Part shown: piece by piece, positions 1 through 14,555 of the stretch
Numbering within the stretch: position 1 is the first letter of the stretch
Layout of the letters: every line of letters starts with the position of its first letter
Origin: Lindgomyces ingoldianus
Lineage: Eukaryota > Ascomycota > Dothideomycetes > Pleosporales > Lindgomycetaceae
NCBI RefSeq assembly: GCF_010093535.1
Contig: NW_022985190.1
Coordinates: 325,443-389,442, forward strand
Reading direction: 5' to 3'
DNA: 64,000 bases
Translations under genes and position numbers: made by a program
Notes under the pieces: generated by a model
The model's database searches: none
Told to the model about the DNA's origin: nothing
The model's input: only the letters and a program-made list of their open reading frames with translations

Positions 1-1137
1 CTATGGGATATCGCCGCCGACCGGCAGCGAATGCAGGAAGAGCAGCCCCTCCAGGTCGCCCGGTGCACCAAGATAATACAGGACGAGAAGGACACCGAGA
101 AGAGCAAATATGTCATCAACGTCAAGCAGATCGCCAAGTTCGTCGTGAACTTGGGCGAGCGGGTGTCACCGACAGATATTGAAGAGGGCATGCGAGTAGG
201 GTAGGCATAGGCCATATCCGCTTTAGCCAATGTCGGGAAGGCTAACCATCTGTCCAGCGTCGACCGAAACAAGTACCAGATCCTCCTCCCGCTCCCACCC
301 AAGATCGACCCTTCCGTCACCATGATGACCGTAGAAGACAAGCCCGACGTAACCTACGGTGACGTCGGCGGCTGCAAAGATCAAATCGAGAAACTCAGAG
401 AAGTCGTCGAAATGCCCCTACTCTCCCCCGAACGCTTCGTAAACCTCGGCATTGATCCCCCCAAAGGTGCCCTTCTCTACGGACCCCCAGGAACCGGAAA
501 AACGCTCTGCGCGCGCGCCGTCGCCAACCGAACAGACGCCACCTTCATCCGGGTCATCGGCTCCGAGCTCGTGCAGAAATATGTCGGCGAAGGCGCCCGC
601 ATGGTCCGCGAGCTGTTCGAAATGGCGCGGACGAAGAAAGCCTGCATCATCTTCTTCGACGAAATCGATGCCGTCGGCGGCGCACGTTTCGACGACGGCG
701 CGGGCGGCGACAACGAGGTCCAACGCACAATGTTAGAGCTTATAACGCAGCTCGACGGCTTCGATTCTCGCGGCAATATCAAGGTCATGTTTGCTACTAA
801 CCGTCCCTCGACCCTCGATCCCGCGCTGATGCGTCCCGGCCGTATCGACCGTAAAATCGAGTTCTCGCTGCCGGATATGGAGGGTCGTGCTAACATCCTG
901 CGCATCCACGCGAAGAGTATGAGCGTGGAGCGGGATATCCGTTGGGAACTTATCTCGCGGTTGTGCCCGAATAGCACGGGTGCGGAGCTTAGGAGTGTGG
1001 CGACCGAGGCGGGCATGTTTGCGATTCGTGCGCGGAGGAAGGTGGCAACGGAGAAGGACTTCTTGGCTGCGGTCGATAAGGTGATTAAGGGGAACTTGAA
1101 GTTCAACTCTACGGCGACGTATATGCAGTACAATTAG
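1..1137 (+). CDS. RPT1: 26S proteasome regulatory ATPase Rpt1 (5' end outside window)
   Basis: AAA+ ATPase subunit of the 19S base that unfolds ubiquitinated substrates and feeds them into the 20S core, in nucleus and cytosol. The visible part is two exons, 1..200 and 258..1137, joined by a 57-nt GT-AG intron that splits a Gly codon; 359 residues are present and the N-terminal coiled coil is cut by the window edge. Seen directly: Walker A GPPGTGKT, Walker [10 protein letters not shown], sensor region [20 protein letters not shown] with its arginine fingers, and the C-terminal end TATYMQYN. The [20 protein letters not shown] block and that C-terminus separate Rpt1 (PSMC2) from the other five Rpt subunits. 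It converges on SDH1 across about 700 bp. Nothing looks broken. Confidence 0.95.
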
Positions 1138-1838
1138 AGTGGAGGCAGCGCGGAAAATGAGGAGGAGCAGGGCGAAGGAAGTGCATTTTTGGAGTCTGAG
1201 CTGAGCGCACGGCAGCGTTTGCCTGTCATTGTACCAATACGAGGGATCAGGAGTGTAGAGAAGTATTGCATGCCCGCACGTGCCTCTTTCCACTCTCTCG
1301 GCCATAGACGTAATGAAAGCAGTTGGTAGACAACCTTCGGCTAGCTAAGAGATCTAATAGTAAACTTCCCGAAAGCAGACCCCTGAAATTTTCCAAAAAC
1401 TTAACCCACTTTCTTGCAAAGCTTGTCCAAATGCACATGGACAGCTAACATACTCTTTGATCTCGGACTTAGAACTGAGCCCCTAGAGTGCCCGTGGGTA
1501 GATATCTCGACGATAGTATGTATCAAATGTACATGACCACCCCACATCCACTTCACCATTGCAAGTGCAGACTCAAATCTTAACGACCAAGAAAATTTCC
1601 TTTTGATTCGATTCGATATATACTCCCCTCTCAATCCACAAAGGAACAAAAAGAACTTCCAATCAATCTCCATCTTCCCAACAACCCCACAGCACCACAT
1701 GCACTTCATTTCATTTCAACCTCTCACCTCATATATTCCCCCATAATCATCCCTCTCATCTCATCCAATATACATAAAATACATGAAACTTCACACCTCC
1801 ACATCTACCTCCCACTCCCGATTCTGGTCCGTGTCCAC
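1138..1838. other. Convergent intergenic region RPT1/SDH1
   Basis: Shared 3' flank of two converging genes. The right half is strongly pyrimidine-rich on the plus strand. I see no coding exon or RNA gene here. Confidence 0.6.
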
Positions 1839-4109
1839 TCAATAAGTCCTCTTAAACGGCGGCACAGCCTTACACTCATTCTCATCCAACGTATGGCCCG
1901 TCACAGCCCTATACCCCAACTGCACCTTGCCATGCGGCTTCTTCTGCCAACTTAGTGTATGCTTCATCCAATTCTCGTCGTCTCGATCCGGGTAATCCTC
2001 ACGGGCGTGAGCACCCCTGGATTCTTTCCGGTTCGCCGCCGACTCTGCGGTTTGCACGGCACAGGTTAGAAGGTTCCGCAGCTCAAGCGTTTCGGTCAGG
2101 TCCGAGTTCCAGATCATGCTGCGATCCTTAGTTCCAACGTCGGCGAAGGTGGCGTCGACCTCGCGGATCTTACGGACGCCTTCATCGAGGGATTCTTGGG
2201 TACGGAAGACTGAGACGTCGGTTTGCATAACTTTTTGCATGTTGAGACGGATTTCGGCGGTCGATTTGGGGCCCTCGGCCGTGCGGATCTGGTCGATGAC
2301 GGAGATAGAGTCCGCACCGGCGTCAGCGGAGATGGAGTCGGCGGTTTGGCCAGGCTTGAAGTTATCGCGGATCGTGTGGGAGACTGCGCGGCCGAATACG
2401 ATGAGATCCAGGAGGGAGTTGGCACCGAGGCGGTTGGCACCGTGGACGGAGACACATGCGGCTTCACCACATGCGAAGAGACCTGGAACAACCTGATCTT
2501 TGCCTTGCGCATCGACCGTAAGGACCTCGCCGGTGTATTTGGTGGGTATACCACCCATGTTGTAGTGGACCGTTGGTAGGACGGGGATGGGCTGCTTCGT
2601 GACATCGACGCCCGAGAAGATGGCGGCGGTCTCGGAGATACCAGGGAGACGCTCGTGGAGGACCTCGGCGGGTAGATGGCTGAGTTGAAGGTAGATGTGG
2701 TCCTTCTCGGGACCAACACCACGGCCTTCGCGGATCTCCATAGTCATAGACCGGGAGACAACGTCTCGGGAGGCAAGATCCTTAGCGGTAGGGGCATAAC
2801 GTTCCATGAACCGCTCACCCTCAGAGTTAAGGAGATAGCCGCCCTCACCACGCGAGCCCTCGGTAATCAAGCAACCAGCACCGTAGATACCGGTCGGATG
2901 GAACTGCACGAACTCAAGATCCTGGTTGGGAAGACCGGCACGAGCAACCATAGCCATACCGTCACCGGTACAGGTGTGTGCGGATGTGCAACTGAAGTAG
3001 GTTCGTCCGTAGCCTCCGGTGGCGAGGACGGTGTTCTTAGCGACGAACCTATGAATGGTACCATCTTCCTGGTTGTACGCAATGACACCCTTGCAGACAC
3101 CATCTTCCATGATTAGGTCAGTAGCAAAGAACTCAATGAAGTACTTTGTGTTGTGCCGCAGAGACTGTCCGTAGAGAGTATGAAGCAGAGCATGCCCGGT
3201 CCTGTCGGCGGCGGCACAGCATCGGTATGCCTGTCCACCCTTACCAAACTTCTGAGATTGCCCACCGAATGCACGTTGGTAGCTACAAAGATTGTGAGTA
3301 AGTGGTTGACGCTACAATGGTTTGCTTGGAGCTTACATGCGACCATCTTCAGTTCTCGAAAAAGGGCAGCCGTAATTTTCGAGCTCAATGACAGACTGAG
3401 GAGCCTCTCTTGTCATGTAGTGAATAGCATCCTGGTCCCCCAGCCAGTCCGAACCCTTGACGGTATCGTACATATGCCACCGCCAGTCGTCCTCATGCAT
3501 GCTGAATGCCAAGTAGTGTTAGCGTTCCAGATTTCGTCAGAAGAGTCTGAAAGCTCAAACTTACTTTCCGAGAGCAGCATTGATACCGCCCTGAGCGGCT
3601 ACGGTGTGGGATCGAGTCGGGAAGAGCTTCGATATGCAGGCAGTGTTGAAGCCAGCTTCGGCAAGACCAAAGGCCGCACGCAGGCCAGACCCACCGGCTC
3701 CGACGACAATCGCATCGTACTGGTGGTCTATCACAGGGTATTTGCGGGCAATGAAGCCTGAAGCCTCCCTTGCCTTCAAATGCTCGGTTGCGAATATGCG
3801 TGCCGCGGGTCGTGTGGAGGAAAATGCTCGCGTGGATGTGCGGAGGCTTTTGGTGAGCTGGTGGGGTGAGTGTTAGCCATTGAGCTTCCAACGCAAAGCG
3901 ACATCAAAGAAGAGTAATTCCTCTTCCACATGGAGGCATTGGGACATCTTCTCGTGCTGATGGCACAGCTCCAAGGCCATCGCGGGGTGGTAGACGCCCC
4001 GTGCGGAGCGGACCGGGTGGTACTTGGTTGCAGAGGCAGCGTATGAAGCTCTAGAGTGGTATCTTACCTGGTTTGCAAGCTGCAGACGACGCATCTTGAG
4101 GCAGCTCAT
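1839..4109 (-). CDS. SDH1: Succinate dehydrogenase flavoprotein subunit, mitochondrial
   Basis: FAD-bearing catalytic subunit of complex II, oxidising succinate to fumarate at the matrix face of the inner membrane. Exons on the minus strand: 4068..4109, 3565..3857, 3337..3501, 1839..3282; together 647 residues, the usual family length. The N-terminus is basic and Ser/Arg-rich, as expected for a mitochondrial presequence. Dinucleotide fold [13 protein letters not shown] starts near residue 67. [11 protein letters not shown] carries the His (about residue 98) that binds FAD covalently. The substrate and capping regions are seen as [34 protein letters not shown] and [12 protein letters not shown]. 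The first intron is the longest (210 nt) and separates a 14-residue first exon. Intron positions are inferred from frame closure plus conservation across each junction. Confidence 0.95.
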
Positions 4110-5006
4110 GATGGCGACGGAGTATGGAGTGGAGAGGGATGTGGTGTTCGAGTGGCCTGGTGTTTTTGGGTAGAATGATCATGGAACGGTTGTAACGCAA
4201 ACGCCGTGATTGGCCAACGAAGAAACCTCGGGAAGCCGCATGTGAGGATTGCCCGTCCCGGCTTGTTTTCTTTCCTCTTCATGCCACAGCGGGAATAGCT
4301 AGGCACAGTGCGAATAGTTGCTTCTGTTAAGCCTTGCACGACTCCTGACAGTGCCACTACGATCTTGCCTTTATTGCTTCTCCCTCGATCGTAGCTTCCT
4401 GCTCTGCATTTTGAGACTCGGGCGCAAGTTCCCGATGAGGCAGGGCCCAAATCCTTCCACGCCAGAAACTGGCCACTATTTTTGCCCGTAGACAGTTTAA
4501 GAAGAAGGCTGACACCCCCAGGGCTCTTTCTAGATATCACGAGGCTTGCGACCTCTGTTTCATGCTCGAATACCCTAATTGCTTATTGCCGTTCATAGTT
4601 CAAATCGTCATCGTCATCGACTGCTGTGTTCACTCCCCGACGCCTGCATTCTAGACCCTCGACTAATATCAATCTCATTGTGCTTATTGTGGACTTCCTT
4701 TCCATCCATGGATTTGAATGCGCCGGACATGTCTGCGTGGCGATCGGGGCCTTTCGCCATATTTACTCCCTTCTAGTTCTCATCTCGAAAGTATTTATAG
4801 TAGGAGAAGTGGTAACTTCGGTGCGGGCCGAAACTCATGCACACCTGCAGGTTCAGCACCAAGACGTGAATGAAGTGGGAATCATTGATTTTTTTTTCCT
4901 TATTGTGAGTCGCTCATCACCTTCAGCAATGCAGAGACCCAATGCCATTTGCCTAACATCCCGGGAAGAAAGTATGCACTCCACATCCACTGCCCACAAC
5001 AATACT
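4110..5006. other. SDH1 promoter and RPL3 3' flank
   Basis: No gene seen. The left part is the SDH1 upstream region (CCAAT box noted separately); the right part should hold the RPL3 3' UTR. A short T run lies at about 4888-4897. Confidence 0.55.
4209..4213 (-). promoter_or_regulatory. CCAAT box upstream of SDH1
   Basis: CCAAT on the SDH1 strand, 100 bp upstream of the SDH1 start codon. The HAP (CCAAT-binding) complex is a known activator of respiratory genes in fungi, so the position is suggestive; binding is inferred only. Confidence 0.35.
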
Positions 5007-6939
<1,933 letters not shown>

Positions 6940-8774
6940 ATGGTGGACGGAGAGGGCAACCCCACGACGTGGAAATTCACGCAGTATGTTCTTGTTCGCC
7001 TCTTTTGTGTTATTCTTGAATTTACTCGCTTCGGCTACAAGTGATTCGTTCTTCACGGCGACCGGGAAGTCCCCACGGGTGACATTGCTGACTCCACTAG
7101 ATGTTTCGGCGACAAAGGGGACGTTGAAGATATAACAGAAGGTACGCAGATTAGCGAAGGTTCTCTTACTTGTTCCTGAAAACGTCTGACCTGTTTTGGC
7201 TGACTGCTGGTAACTAGCCGACATCATTTCCACGGTCGAATTCGACCAAACGGGAAACTACCTAGCCACCGGGGACAAGGGCGGTCGCGTGGTCCTATTT
7301 GAGAGGAATGAAACTGTATGTCGTTCTATTCTCTCCTTCGTTGCGTCCTCTGCCCCGCGACCCGACCTGGCGTTCGGCTCCTGATGCAGTTGCAGAAAAA
7401 AACATGCGAGTATAAGTTCCACACCGAATTCCACTCACACGAGCCCGAATTTGACTATCTGAAATCGCTCGAAATAGAAGAGAAAATCAACAAGATCAAA
7501 TGGTGCCGCCGTCAGAATGCTTCCCACTACCTCCTCTCGACGAACGACAAAACCATAAAGCTATGGAAGGTTTTTGAGAAGTCGTTAAAAGTCGTAGCCG
7601 AGAACAACCTCTCCCACGAACTGACACCAGGCGGCGGCGTTGCTGGTGCCGGCGGTCCTGTTAGAAACCCAAATGCTCACTTCCGAACTGTCGCCGACCT
7701 CAAACTTCCCCGACTTACTCACCATGACACCGTTGTCGCTGCCGTACCCCGCAAAACCTATGCCAACGCACATGCCTATCATATCAACAGTATATCAGTC
7801 AACAGCGATGGCGAAACCTTCATCAGTAGTGATGACCTGCGGATTAATCTGTGGAACCTCAATATCCAGGACCAGAGCTTCAACATTGTTGACATCAAGC
7901 CGGCTAATATGGAGGAGCTCACGGAGGTCATTACTGCTGCCGAGTTCCACCCGCTGAGCTGTAACTGGTTCATGTATGCTAGTTCAAAAGGGACTATCAA
8001 GCTGGCAGATATGAGGGAGAGCGCTCTGTGCGATCAACATGCGAAACGTAAGTGACTGTGAGAATTCCCGGAAAGCAACTAATGTTGACATTTACATGAT
8101 AGAGTTCGAACAGGAGGAAGATCCATCCTCCCGATCCTTCTTTTCCGAAATCATCTCTTCCATATCAGATGTTCGCTTCTCACATGATGGACGATATATA
8201 CTATCACGAGACTACCTAACGGTGAAGATCTGGGACGTGAACATGGAGCGGACTCCAATTAAGACCATTCCTATTCATGAGCACCTGCGGCCGCGATTGT
8301 GTGACACATACGAAAACGACAGCATATTCGATAAGTTCGAGGTAGTCTTCTCCGGAGACGCCAAAAACGTCATGACCGGGAGCTATAATAACAACTTCAT
8401 GATATATCCATCAGACCCGGAGAAGGATACGGAGGTTGTGTTACAAGCGGACAAGTCAGCATTCAAGGCTAAGAAGGTCGGGATTCCGACACCGATGAAT
8501 TCCTCCACAAGCCCTACAGGTAGCTCCGGGAAGAAGGGTGGATCAAGAGCAGGGAGCCCTGCCGCCGGAGCAGTGGGCCAGGGGCAGCGTATGCGGAAGG
8601 AGACTGATGCTGATCAGATTGACTTCAACAAGAAGATTCTCCACATGAGTTGGCATCCATTTGAGGACAGCATTGCAATCGCAGCCACGAACAATGTGAG
8701 TTCTCCCCTAAGTGAAATTTCCATTCGTGATATACTAATGTCCACCTTAGCTCTTCGTCTTCTCAGCATTGTAG
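6940..8774 (+). CDS. CDC55: Protein phosphatase 2A regulatory subunit B (B55/PR55)
   Basis: WD40 beta-propeller subunit that directs PP2A to substrates in mitosis, morphogenesis and septation. Exons: 6940..6983, 7102..7142, 7218..7315, 7396..8047, 8103..8695, 8751..8774; 483 residues. Diagnostic B55 stretches: [74 protein letters not shown] and, near the end, [20 protein letters not shown]. The last exon codes only LFVFSAL and stop, the conserved end of the seventh blade. A Ser/Gly-rich insert near residues 390-430 ([17 protein letters not shown]) is fungal-specific. The three 5' exons are tiny, so the model depends on splice phase; every junction closes in frame. An alternative acceptor 6 nt upstream of exon 4 would add Leu-Gln. 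Confidence 0.95.
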
Positions 8775-9725
8775 GGTGAGCCTTCATCATTGGCGTAAGC
8801 GCATCTCATCAAGGGCATTCGCAACTAGACTCATCTCCGAGCTTGTTTCCTTGGCCACAGATTCCCTCTTCCATTCTTCCATTCTTCCATTCTTGTTTGG
8901 TAGTGGCCTGATTGGACGGCGCTGGAATGGTAGATGGAAACTCTCATGGTGGTGGGCGTGCACAGTGATTGCTTCGGTGGTTTGTGTAGGCAATGCATAT
9001 TCGGAAGCGCTAGCAGAGCTGGATGTAAATTGCGCACCATGGTTATGATAATGAAGTGGTGCATTTGGCAATGAAAAAAATTTGCAAACAGTAGAAGTGC
9101 TCTTTAATCATCACGAGCGATGAATGATGTCAACCCCTTATGACATGATAGTACCGGTTGTGATCGCAATAAATGAGAAAATACTATCATTCATCCCATG
9201 TCAAAGTTCAATCTGACTGCCATCAGATAATTTCCTAGTTAACACATTGAAATGGTCGGATGCTATATGTCTCAAAAAAGCACAGCCTCGGCCTCTCAGC
9301 CCTACGGAGAATTGCCGCTAGCGCACCACAATCTTCCACGTTGACAGTCTCACTTCGAATCCCATCCACCCTAACGTTCTCATTGACCATGACAGGTTCC
9401 AACCCATTGGCGTTGTTTAGGTAGACTTTGTTGCATTTGTGAGTCGTTCTTTCCTTACATTGTGTCTCAGACCAGCATCTGACTTTCTTCTATTTGCCCA
9501 CTTGCTCCTCACATATCCATCAATGGTCGAACTGCTTGTATTTTAACCGATCTCAATCGCCATTCCAGCCCAGTTGGTTCGAGGAGTCTCTGCGGATGAA
9601 CGAACCCTTTGTGGAGTTTCGACAAACGCTAAAGCTGTGTAGGTTCCCGAGAATTTTTGGATAGCAGCATCCTTGCGTTCTTCAATTTGCCTTTTTAGTT
9701 GTCTCGAGGTCTGAATTGCATCACC
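8775..9725. other. Intergenic region, CDC55 to transporter
   Basis: About 950 bp without a supported gene. It contains a short direct repeat of CCATTCTT in three copies near 8868-8893. The right end is the transporter promoter. Confidence 0.5.
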
Positions 9726-10932
9726 ATGGCAGCAATTGCCCCGCTCGCTGGCAGTTTTGCACTCATTTTCGGTGGATGTTGCTCAAATGTAGGCATAATA
9801 CTCTTCGTACAGCCTCCGAGCTAATCTTCCGCAGGTTTACTGTCTAGAGGCCATCGTAAAGTGAGAGATAGCTCGACACCAATATAAGTGTTGACATTCT
9901 GACATCAGATAAGACATGAACCGGACAGCGGCCTCCTTATCACCCTTTTCCAGTTCATCTTCACGTGCCTTTCGACTCTACATTATCAGTTCGACCCCAA
10001 TGGTCGATATTTCGTCAAGCCATCGCCTGTACCATTTCGGAAGTGGTGCATAAGCGCGGCATTGTTCTTTACGGTCAACATGATGAACAATTGGGCCTTT
10101 GCTTTTAACATTTCTGTACCGGTTCATATCATCCTACGCAGCTTTGGAAGCGTGACCACAATGGCGGCTGGGTGGATGCGCGGGAAGAAGTACTCTCCGG
10201 TCCAGATATTCTCAGTTGCTGTCCTGACGTTGGGAGTCATGGTTTCCGCTTGGGCCGATGCGATGTCAAAGGTATGCTTTGTCCCCTAAAGAAGTGCTAG
10301 TTGTACTTACCCATTCATAGGGCAAAACAATGGATGCATCCAACATTGATCTCACCAGTGCATCGTTCGAGATGGGACTGCTCATCTTACTCGTTGCCCA
10401 ACTTCTCTCTGCATACATGGGAGCCTACGTTGAGGATATTTACATCGAACACGGTAACCATTGGAAAGCAAACCTCTTCTACTCTCATCTCCTCTCGATC
10501 CCACTCTTCGCCAACTTTACTCCGGTTCTCTATAAGCAATTTCTAAGGCTTCACGCCTCTCAGCCGTTTCAAGTGCCCCTTCTAATGGCCGCAAGTCTAC
10601 CTCCGATGGCCAGCAAAGCGCTGGCCTCAACATCCCAGCATGTCATTTTCCTAACAGCGAATGCGGTAACGCAACTGCTATGCATCACTGGTGTCAACAT
10701 ACTCAGTGCCAACACCTCGGCAGTCACAGTCACTATCGTCCTAAACATTCGCAAACTGGTCAGCTTCCTGCTGAGCATCTGGCTCTTTGGAAACCAGATG
10801 AGTGGACTGATGAAGGTGGGAGCAGCGATGGTGTTCGGAGCTGGTGCGCTGTACGGTTGGGAGACTACGTACAAGATTCCGCAGAGACGGCGGGCGGCTG
10901 CCGAGGAGGCGGAGGCGAAGAAAGCACAGTGA
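9726..10932 (+). CDS. YEA4: UDP-sugar transporter, UAA/Yea4 (SLC35B4) family
   Basis: Multi-pass nucleotide-sugar antiporter of ER/Golgi membranes; the closest characterised relatives carry UDP-GlcNAc (yeast Yea4) or UDP-xylose/UDP-GlcNAc (SLC35B4). Exons: 9726..9788, 9835..9855, 9909..10271, 10321..10932; 352 residues, the family length. Exon 2 is only 21 nt. About ten hydrophobic helices are visible. The UAA motif region FNISVPVHIILRSFGSVTTM, followed by MRGKKYS, is diagnostic, as is SALTVT-like SANTSAVTVTIVLNIRKLVS near the C-terminus. The C-terminal tail is charged (RRRAAAEEAEAKKAQ) and cytosolic by topology. In exon 2 an alternative donor 5 nt downstream would create an in-frame stop, so the GTAAAG donor at 9856 was chosen. 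The sugar specificity is inferred from family only. Confidence 0.85.
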
Positions 10933-11506
10933 GAGGATGCGATTTAGTGTGGATTATAGAAATGAGTTTGTTCAGGGTGGCACTCTTGGTGTATATTACT
11001 GCAGCTTTTATAGGACATTTAGTTAGAGAGACGCTAGATTCCTCAGTAAATCCGCCGGTTATTAGATGAGACCACACATTGACTTCCCCCGAAATAGATT
11101 GTACTCCACGTTGGCACATTTCACAGAACATACAAAGGTGCGGCGGAAAACCCTCCTATGTTTTGCGACTGAAGATGAATGACTGGGAAGTTATTTTGTT
11201 ATGTCTTGGTTTGGACTTTGGAATGGCCCAGGATATGGAAGCACGTGATGCGCCACACAGGTGGCTGAGCAGCTTTCCGCCCCCAGGGTTCGTCTAAGGG
11301 GCGTGCGCGTCGACCAAAAGATTGCGAATTGACCACCTATCCAGTCCGCATCTCGTAGCTTCTAGATTCCACTCCTTTTGCCCGCCCTCCAACCCGGTTT
11401 TCGACTTCTTGTCTTGGTAAGTCGTGTCACAGAACTTAATTGACATCACCCGGCGTCATAGACTGACTTTACCTCCGCATCAGGCAGCTTTTTGAGCTCA
11501 TCTACC
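10933..11506. other. Intergenic region with PMT4 promoter and likely 5' UTR intron
   Basis: No gene seen. A CACGTG E-box lies at 11242-11247. A GTAAGT donor at 11417 and a CAG acceptor ending at 11483, with a TTGAC/CTGAC branch-like site between, suggest a 67-nt intron in the PMT4 leader, ending 23 nt before the start codon. Confidence 0.45.
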
Positions 11507-13975
11507 ATGTCTTCTCCGGCCGCCGTACGGCATCGCGGTCCCAAGGACAAAAAGCGGCCTGTCACGCCGAACCCAGACATTTCCACCGAGAAGGATTTCG
11601 ATGTTATTTCCAAGGGCAAGAAGGAGCTCAAGCCCAAGAAGAGCTCAGAATGGGACTACAAGCTGGCTATCACAATTATCACTATCCTAGCCTTTGCAAC
11701 ACGCTTCTGGGGAATCAGCCACCCTTCGCAGGTCGTCTTCGATGAGGTGCATTTTGGAAAGTTCGCCTCCTACTACCTCCAGCGAACCTACTTCTTCGAC
11801 GTCCACCCTCCCTTCGGAAAGCTGCTCTTCGCCTTCGCTGGTTGGCTGGTGGGATACCGCGGTGACTTCCTGTTCGAAAACATCGGCGACTCGTACATCG
11901 CCAACAAGGTGCCCTATGTCGCTTACCGCTCGATGCCCGCCATGATGGGCGCTCTCACCGTTCCGACCGTGTTTATGATCATGTGGGACTCTGGATACTC
12001 TCTGCCAGCCTGTGTAACTGCGGCTGGGCTGATGCTCTTCGACAACGCCCACATTGGCCAGACCCGATTGATCTTGCTCGATGCGACCCTGATCTTCTTC
12101 ATGGCTCTGTCGGTGCTCAGCTACATTCGCTTCTACAAGCTCCGACACGTACCTTTCGGCCGCAAATGGTGGAAGTGGCTCTTGTTGACTGGCGTGTGCC
12201 TCAGCTGCGTCATCTCTACTAAATACGTCGGTGTCTTTACTTTCTTCTCCATTGGGGTGCCCGTCTTAATTGACCTGTGGGACCTCATGGACATCAACCG
12301 CCGTCAGGGAGCTTTGAGCCTTCCAGAGTTCGGAAAGCACTTTGCTGCTCGTGCGGTTGGCCTCATCATCATTCCATTCTTCCTCTACCTCTTCTGGTTC
12401 CAGGTCCACTTCTCTATTCTCACACGTTCTGGGCCTGGAGACGACTTTATGAGCCCCGAATTCCAAGAGACTTTAAGCGACAACATTATGACTCTTCAAT
12501 CCGTTGGAATTGATTTCTTCGATACCATCACAATTCGGCACAAGGACACCAAGGTTTACCTCCACAGCCACCCTGATCGCTACCCTCTTCGATATGATGA
12601 TGGCCGCATCTCTTCACAGGGACAACAAGTCACGGGATATCCTCACAACGATACTAACAATCACTGGCAACTTCTTCCCCACAAGACGCTTCCTAGCAAT
12701 GAGGGCCAGCGGATCAAGACTGGCGATGTCGTCCGTCTTCGTCATTTGGTTACGGATACCATTCTGATGACACACGATGTGGCTTCTCCCTACTACCCAA
12801 CCAACCAGGAGTTCACCACCATCAGCCACGAGGATGCTGCCGGTGCGCAATACAACAACACTCTTTTCGAGATTCGGGTGGACAACGTCAAATCCGGTCA
12901 AGACTTCAAAACTATGTCCTCCCACTTCAAACTAGTCCATGTTCCAACCAAAGTCGCTATGTGGACTCATACCACCCCGCTCCCCGACTGGGCCTACAAG
13001 CAGGCTGAGATCAACGGTAACAAGAATGTCCAGCAAACTAGCAACATCTGGTACGTCGACGACATCCCATCTCTCCCTGCCGACAGCGAGCGCAACAAGA
13101 AGGAACCACGCAAGATCAAGCACGTCCCATTCTTGAAAAAATACTTCGAACTTCAGCGCGCCATGTTCTTCCACAACAACGCTCTAACCAGCTCGCATCC
13201 TTATGCTTCCTTCCCCATTTCCTGGCCATTCCTGCTTCGCGGTGTCTCTTTCTGGACCAATAATGACACCCGAGAGCAAATCTACTTTCTTGGTAACCCC
13301 GTTGGCTGGTGGCTTGCTTCATCGCTTCTCGCTGTATTTGCTGGTATCATCGGTGCGGATCAGCTGGCGCTTCGGCGCGGCATGGATGCCCTTGATGATC
13401 GTAAGTCGTCCCTCTTTTTCCATTTCTGACATCACTCAAACCCTACCCTTTCTCTACCAGCCATCAACAGTATTAAACACCAAATTCTAACCCACCTGTC
13501 CGATTTAGGTACTCGGGCCCGCCTATACAACTCCACCGGCTTTTTCTTCCTTACCTGGGCCGCCCACTACATCCCCTTCTATATCATGGGCCGCCAACTC
13601 TTCTTGCACCATTATCTCCCCGCTCACCTCGCCTCCGCCCTTGTCACAGGCGCACTTATCGAGTTTATCTTCAACATCGAGCCCGTGGACCCGGAATCCC
13701 CTGCCCCACCCCCATCCACTTCCTCAGCCTCAAATCCCCAGTCCCACACCCAATCTCATACCAAAGGCCACCGTAGGACGCAATCCCGCCCTGTACGTGA
13801 AAGAGTGGCGACGCAGAGTCTGTTGGGTAGCTGGATTGCGACGATTGTGGTTCTCAGCGCGGTTTTCTGGTGCTTTATGTTCTTTGCCCCATTGACGTAT
13901 GGGAAGCCGGGGTTGACGGTTGAGCAAGTGCAGGCGAGGAAGTGGTTGGCGTATGATTTGCATTTTGCAAAGTAG
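11507..13975 (+). CDS. PMT4: Dolichyl-phosphate-mannose-protein mannosyltransferase Pmt4
   Basis: ER membrane enzyme that adds O-linked mannose to Ser/Thr of secreted and membrane proteins. Exons 11507..13400 and 13509..13975 with one 108-nt intron; 786 residues. The catalytic loop-1 acidic pair is in VVFDEVHFGKFASYYLQRTY, followed by FFDVHPPFGKLL. The large luminal loop holds the MIR repeats, seen in YLHSHPDRYPLRYDDGRISS, VRLRHLVTDTILMTHDVASP and FKLVHVPTKVAMWTHTT. SGPGDDFMSPEFQETL and the C-terminal FLHHYLPAHLASALVTGALI place it in the PMT4 subfamily (homodimer former) and not PMT1 or PMT2. A Pro/Ser-rich insert (about residues 690-720) just before the last helix is unlike yeast Pmt4 and is probably a lineage-specific loop. 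The ATG follows an in-frame TTG; the ATG is chosen. Confidence 0.95.
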
Positions 13976-14555
13976 ACGACAACTTGGGTATGGAAGTCAG
14001 TGGGATGGGGATGAAGATGGAGGTGGAGAAGTAGCGTGCTTGGTTGAAGTTGTGGTTGGGGATGATGGTTTGGAGAGACAGAGGCGAGGGGCGTTCTACA
14101 TCCATAAACACAGAGACACAAATCTGTCTTTGCTGATCGGTTGGGATCGCTCAAGTAGGGTACGTGGGATTGTAAAAGCGTGGAGTGTGAGGTGGGGTTG
14201 CGTTACACTTCCCCTTTTCCTTGGTTATATCGATCAATCGTTCGAATCAAACCCTTCCAAACCCATCTCTTTTGTTAGACAGACGGCCGCATTGGGCGGT
14301 GTACGATAGGATAGGATAGTCTTGGACAGGGTAGTTGGCTTTTTTCTTCTAGTCGGATTAGCGATAGGGACTGGAATACACTCGCAAGATGAGGCAGGCG
14401 TTCTGAAAATCCCAACCATCCATGTTATCTAAAACTTAAGTTGCATTCCCCAATCACCCTGTGTTCACGTGTTTGCCGTCTTATATCAATCTAGTCTATG
14501 TACGCCTCACCATCTTAAATTCCAGGACTCCCAAATATCTCTGAACCACGTTACT
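13976..14555. other. Convergent intergenic region PMT4/AMD1
   Basis: Shared 3' flank of two converging genes. It holds a short ATAGG microrepeat near 14306-14320 and nothing I can call a gene. Confidence 0.55.

Noticed and set aside
477..1133. 218-codon minus-strand frame and a 190-codon frame at 733-1305
   Set aside because: Antisense shadows of the RPT1 ATPase domain; no family features.
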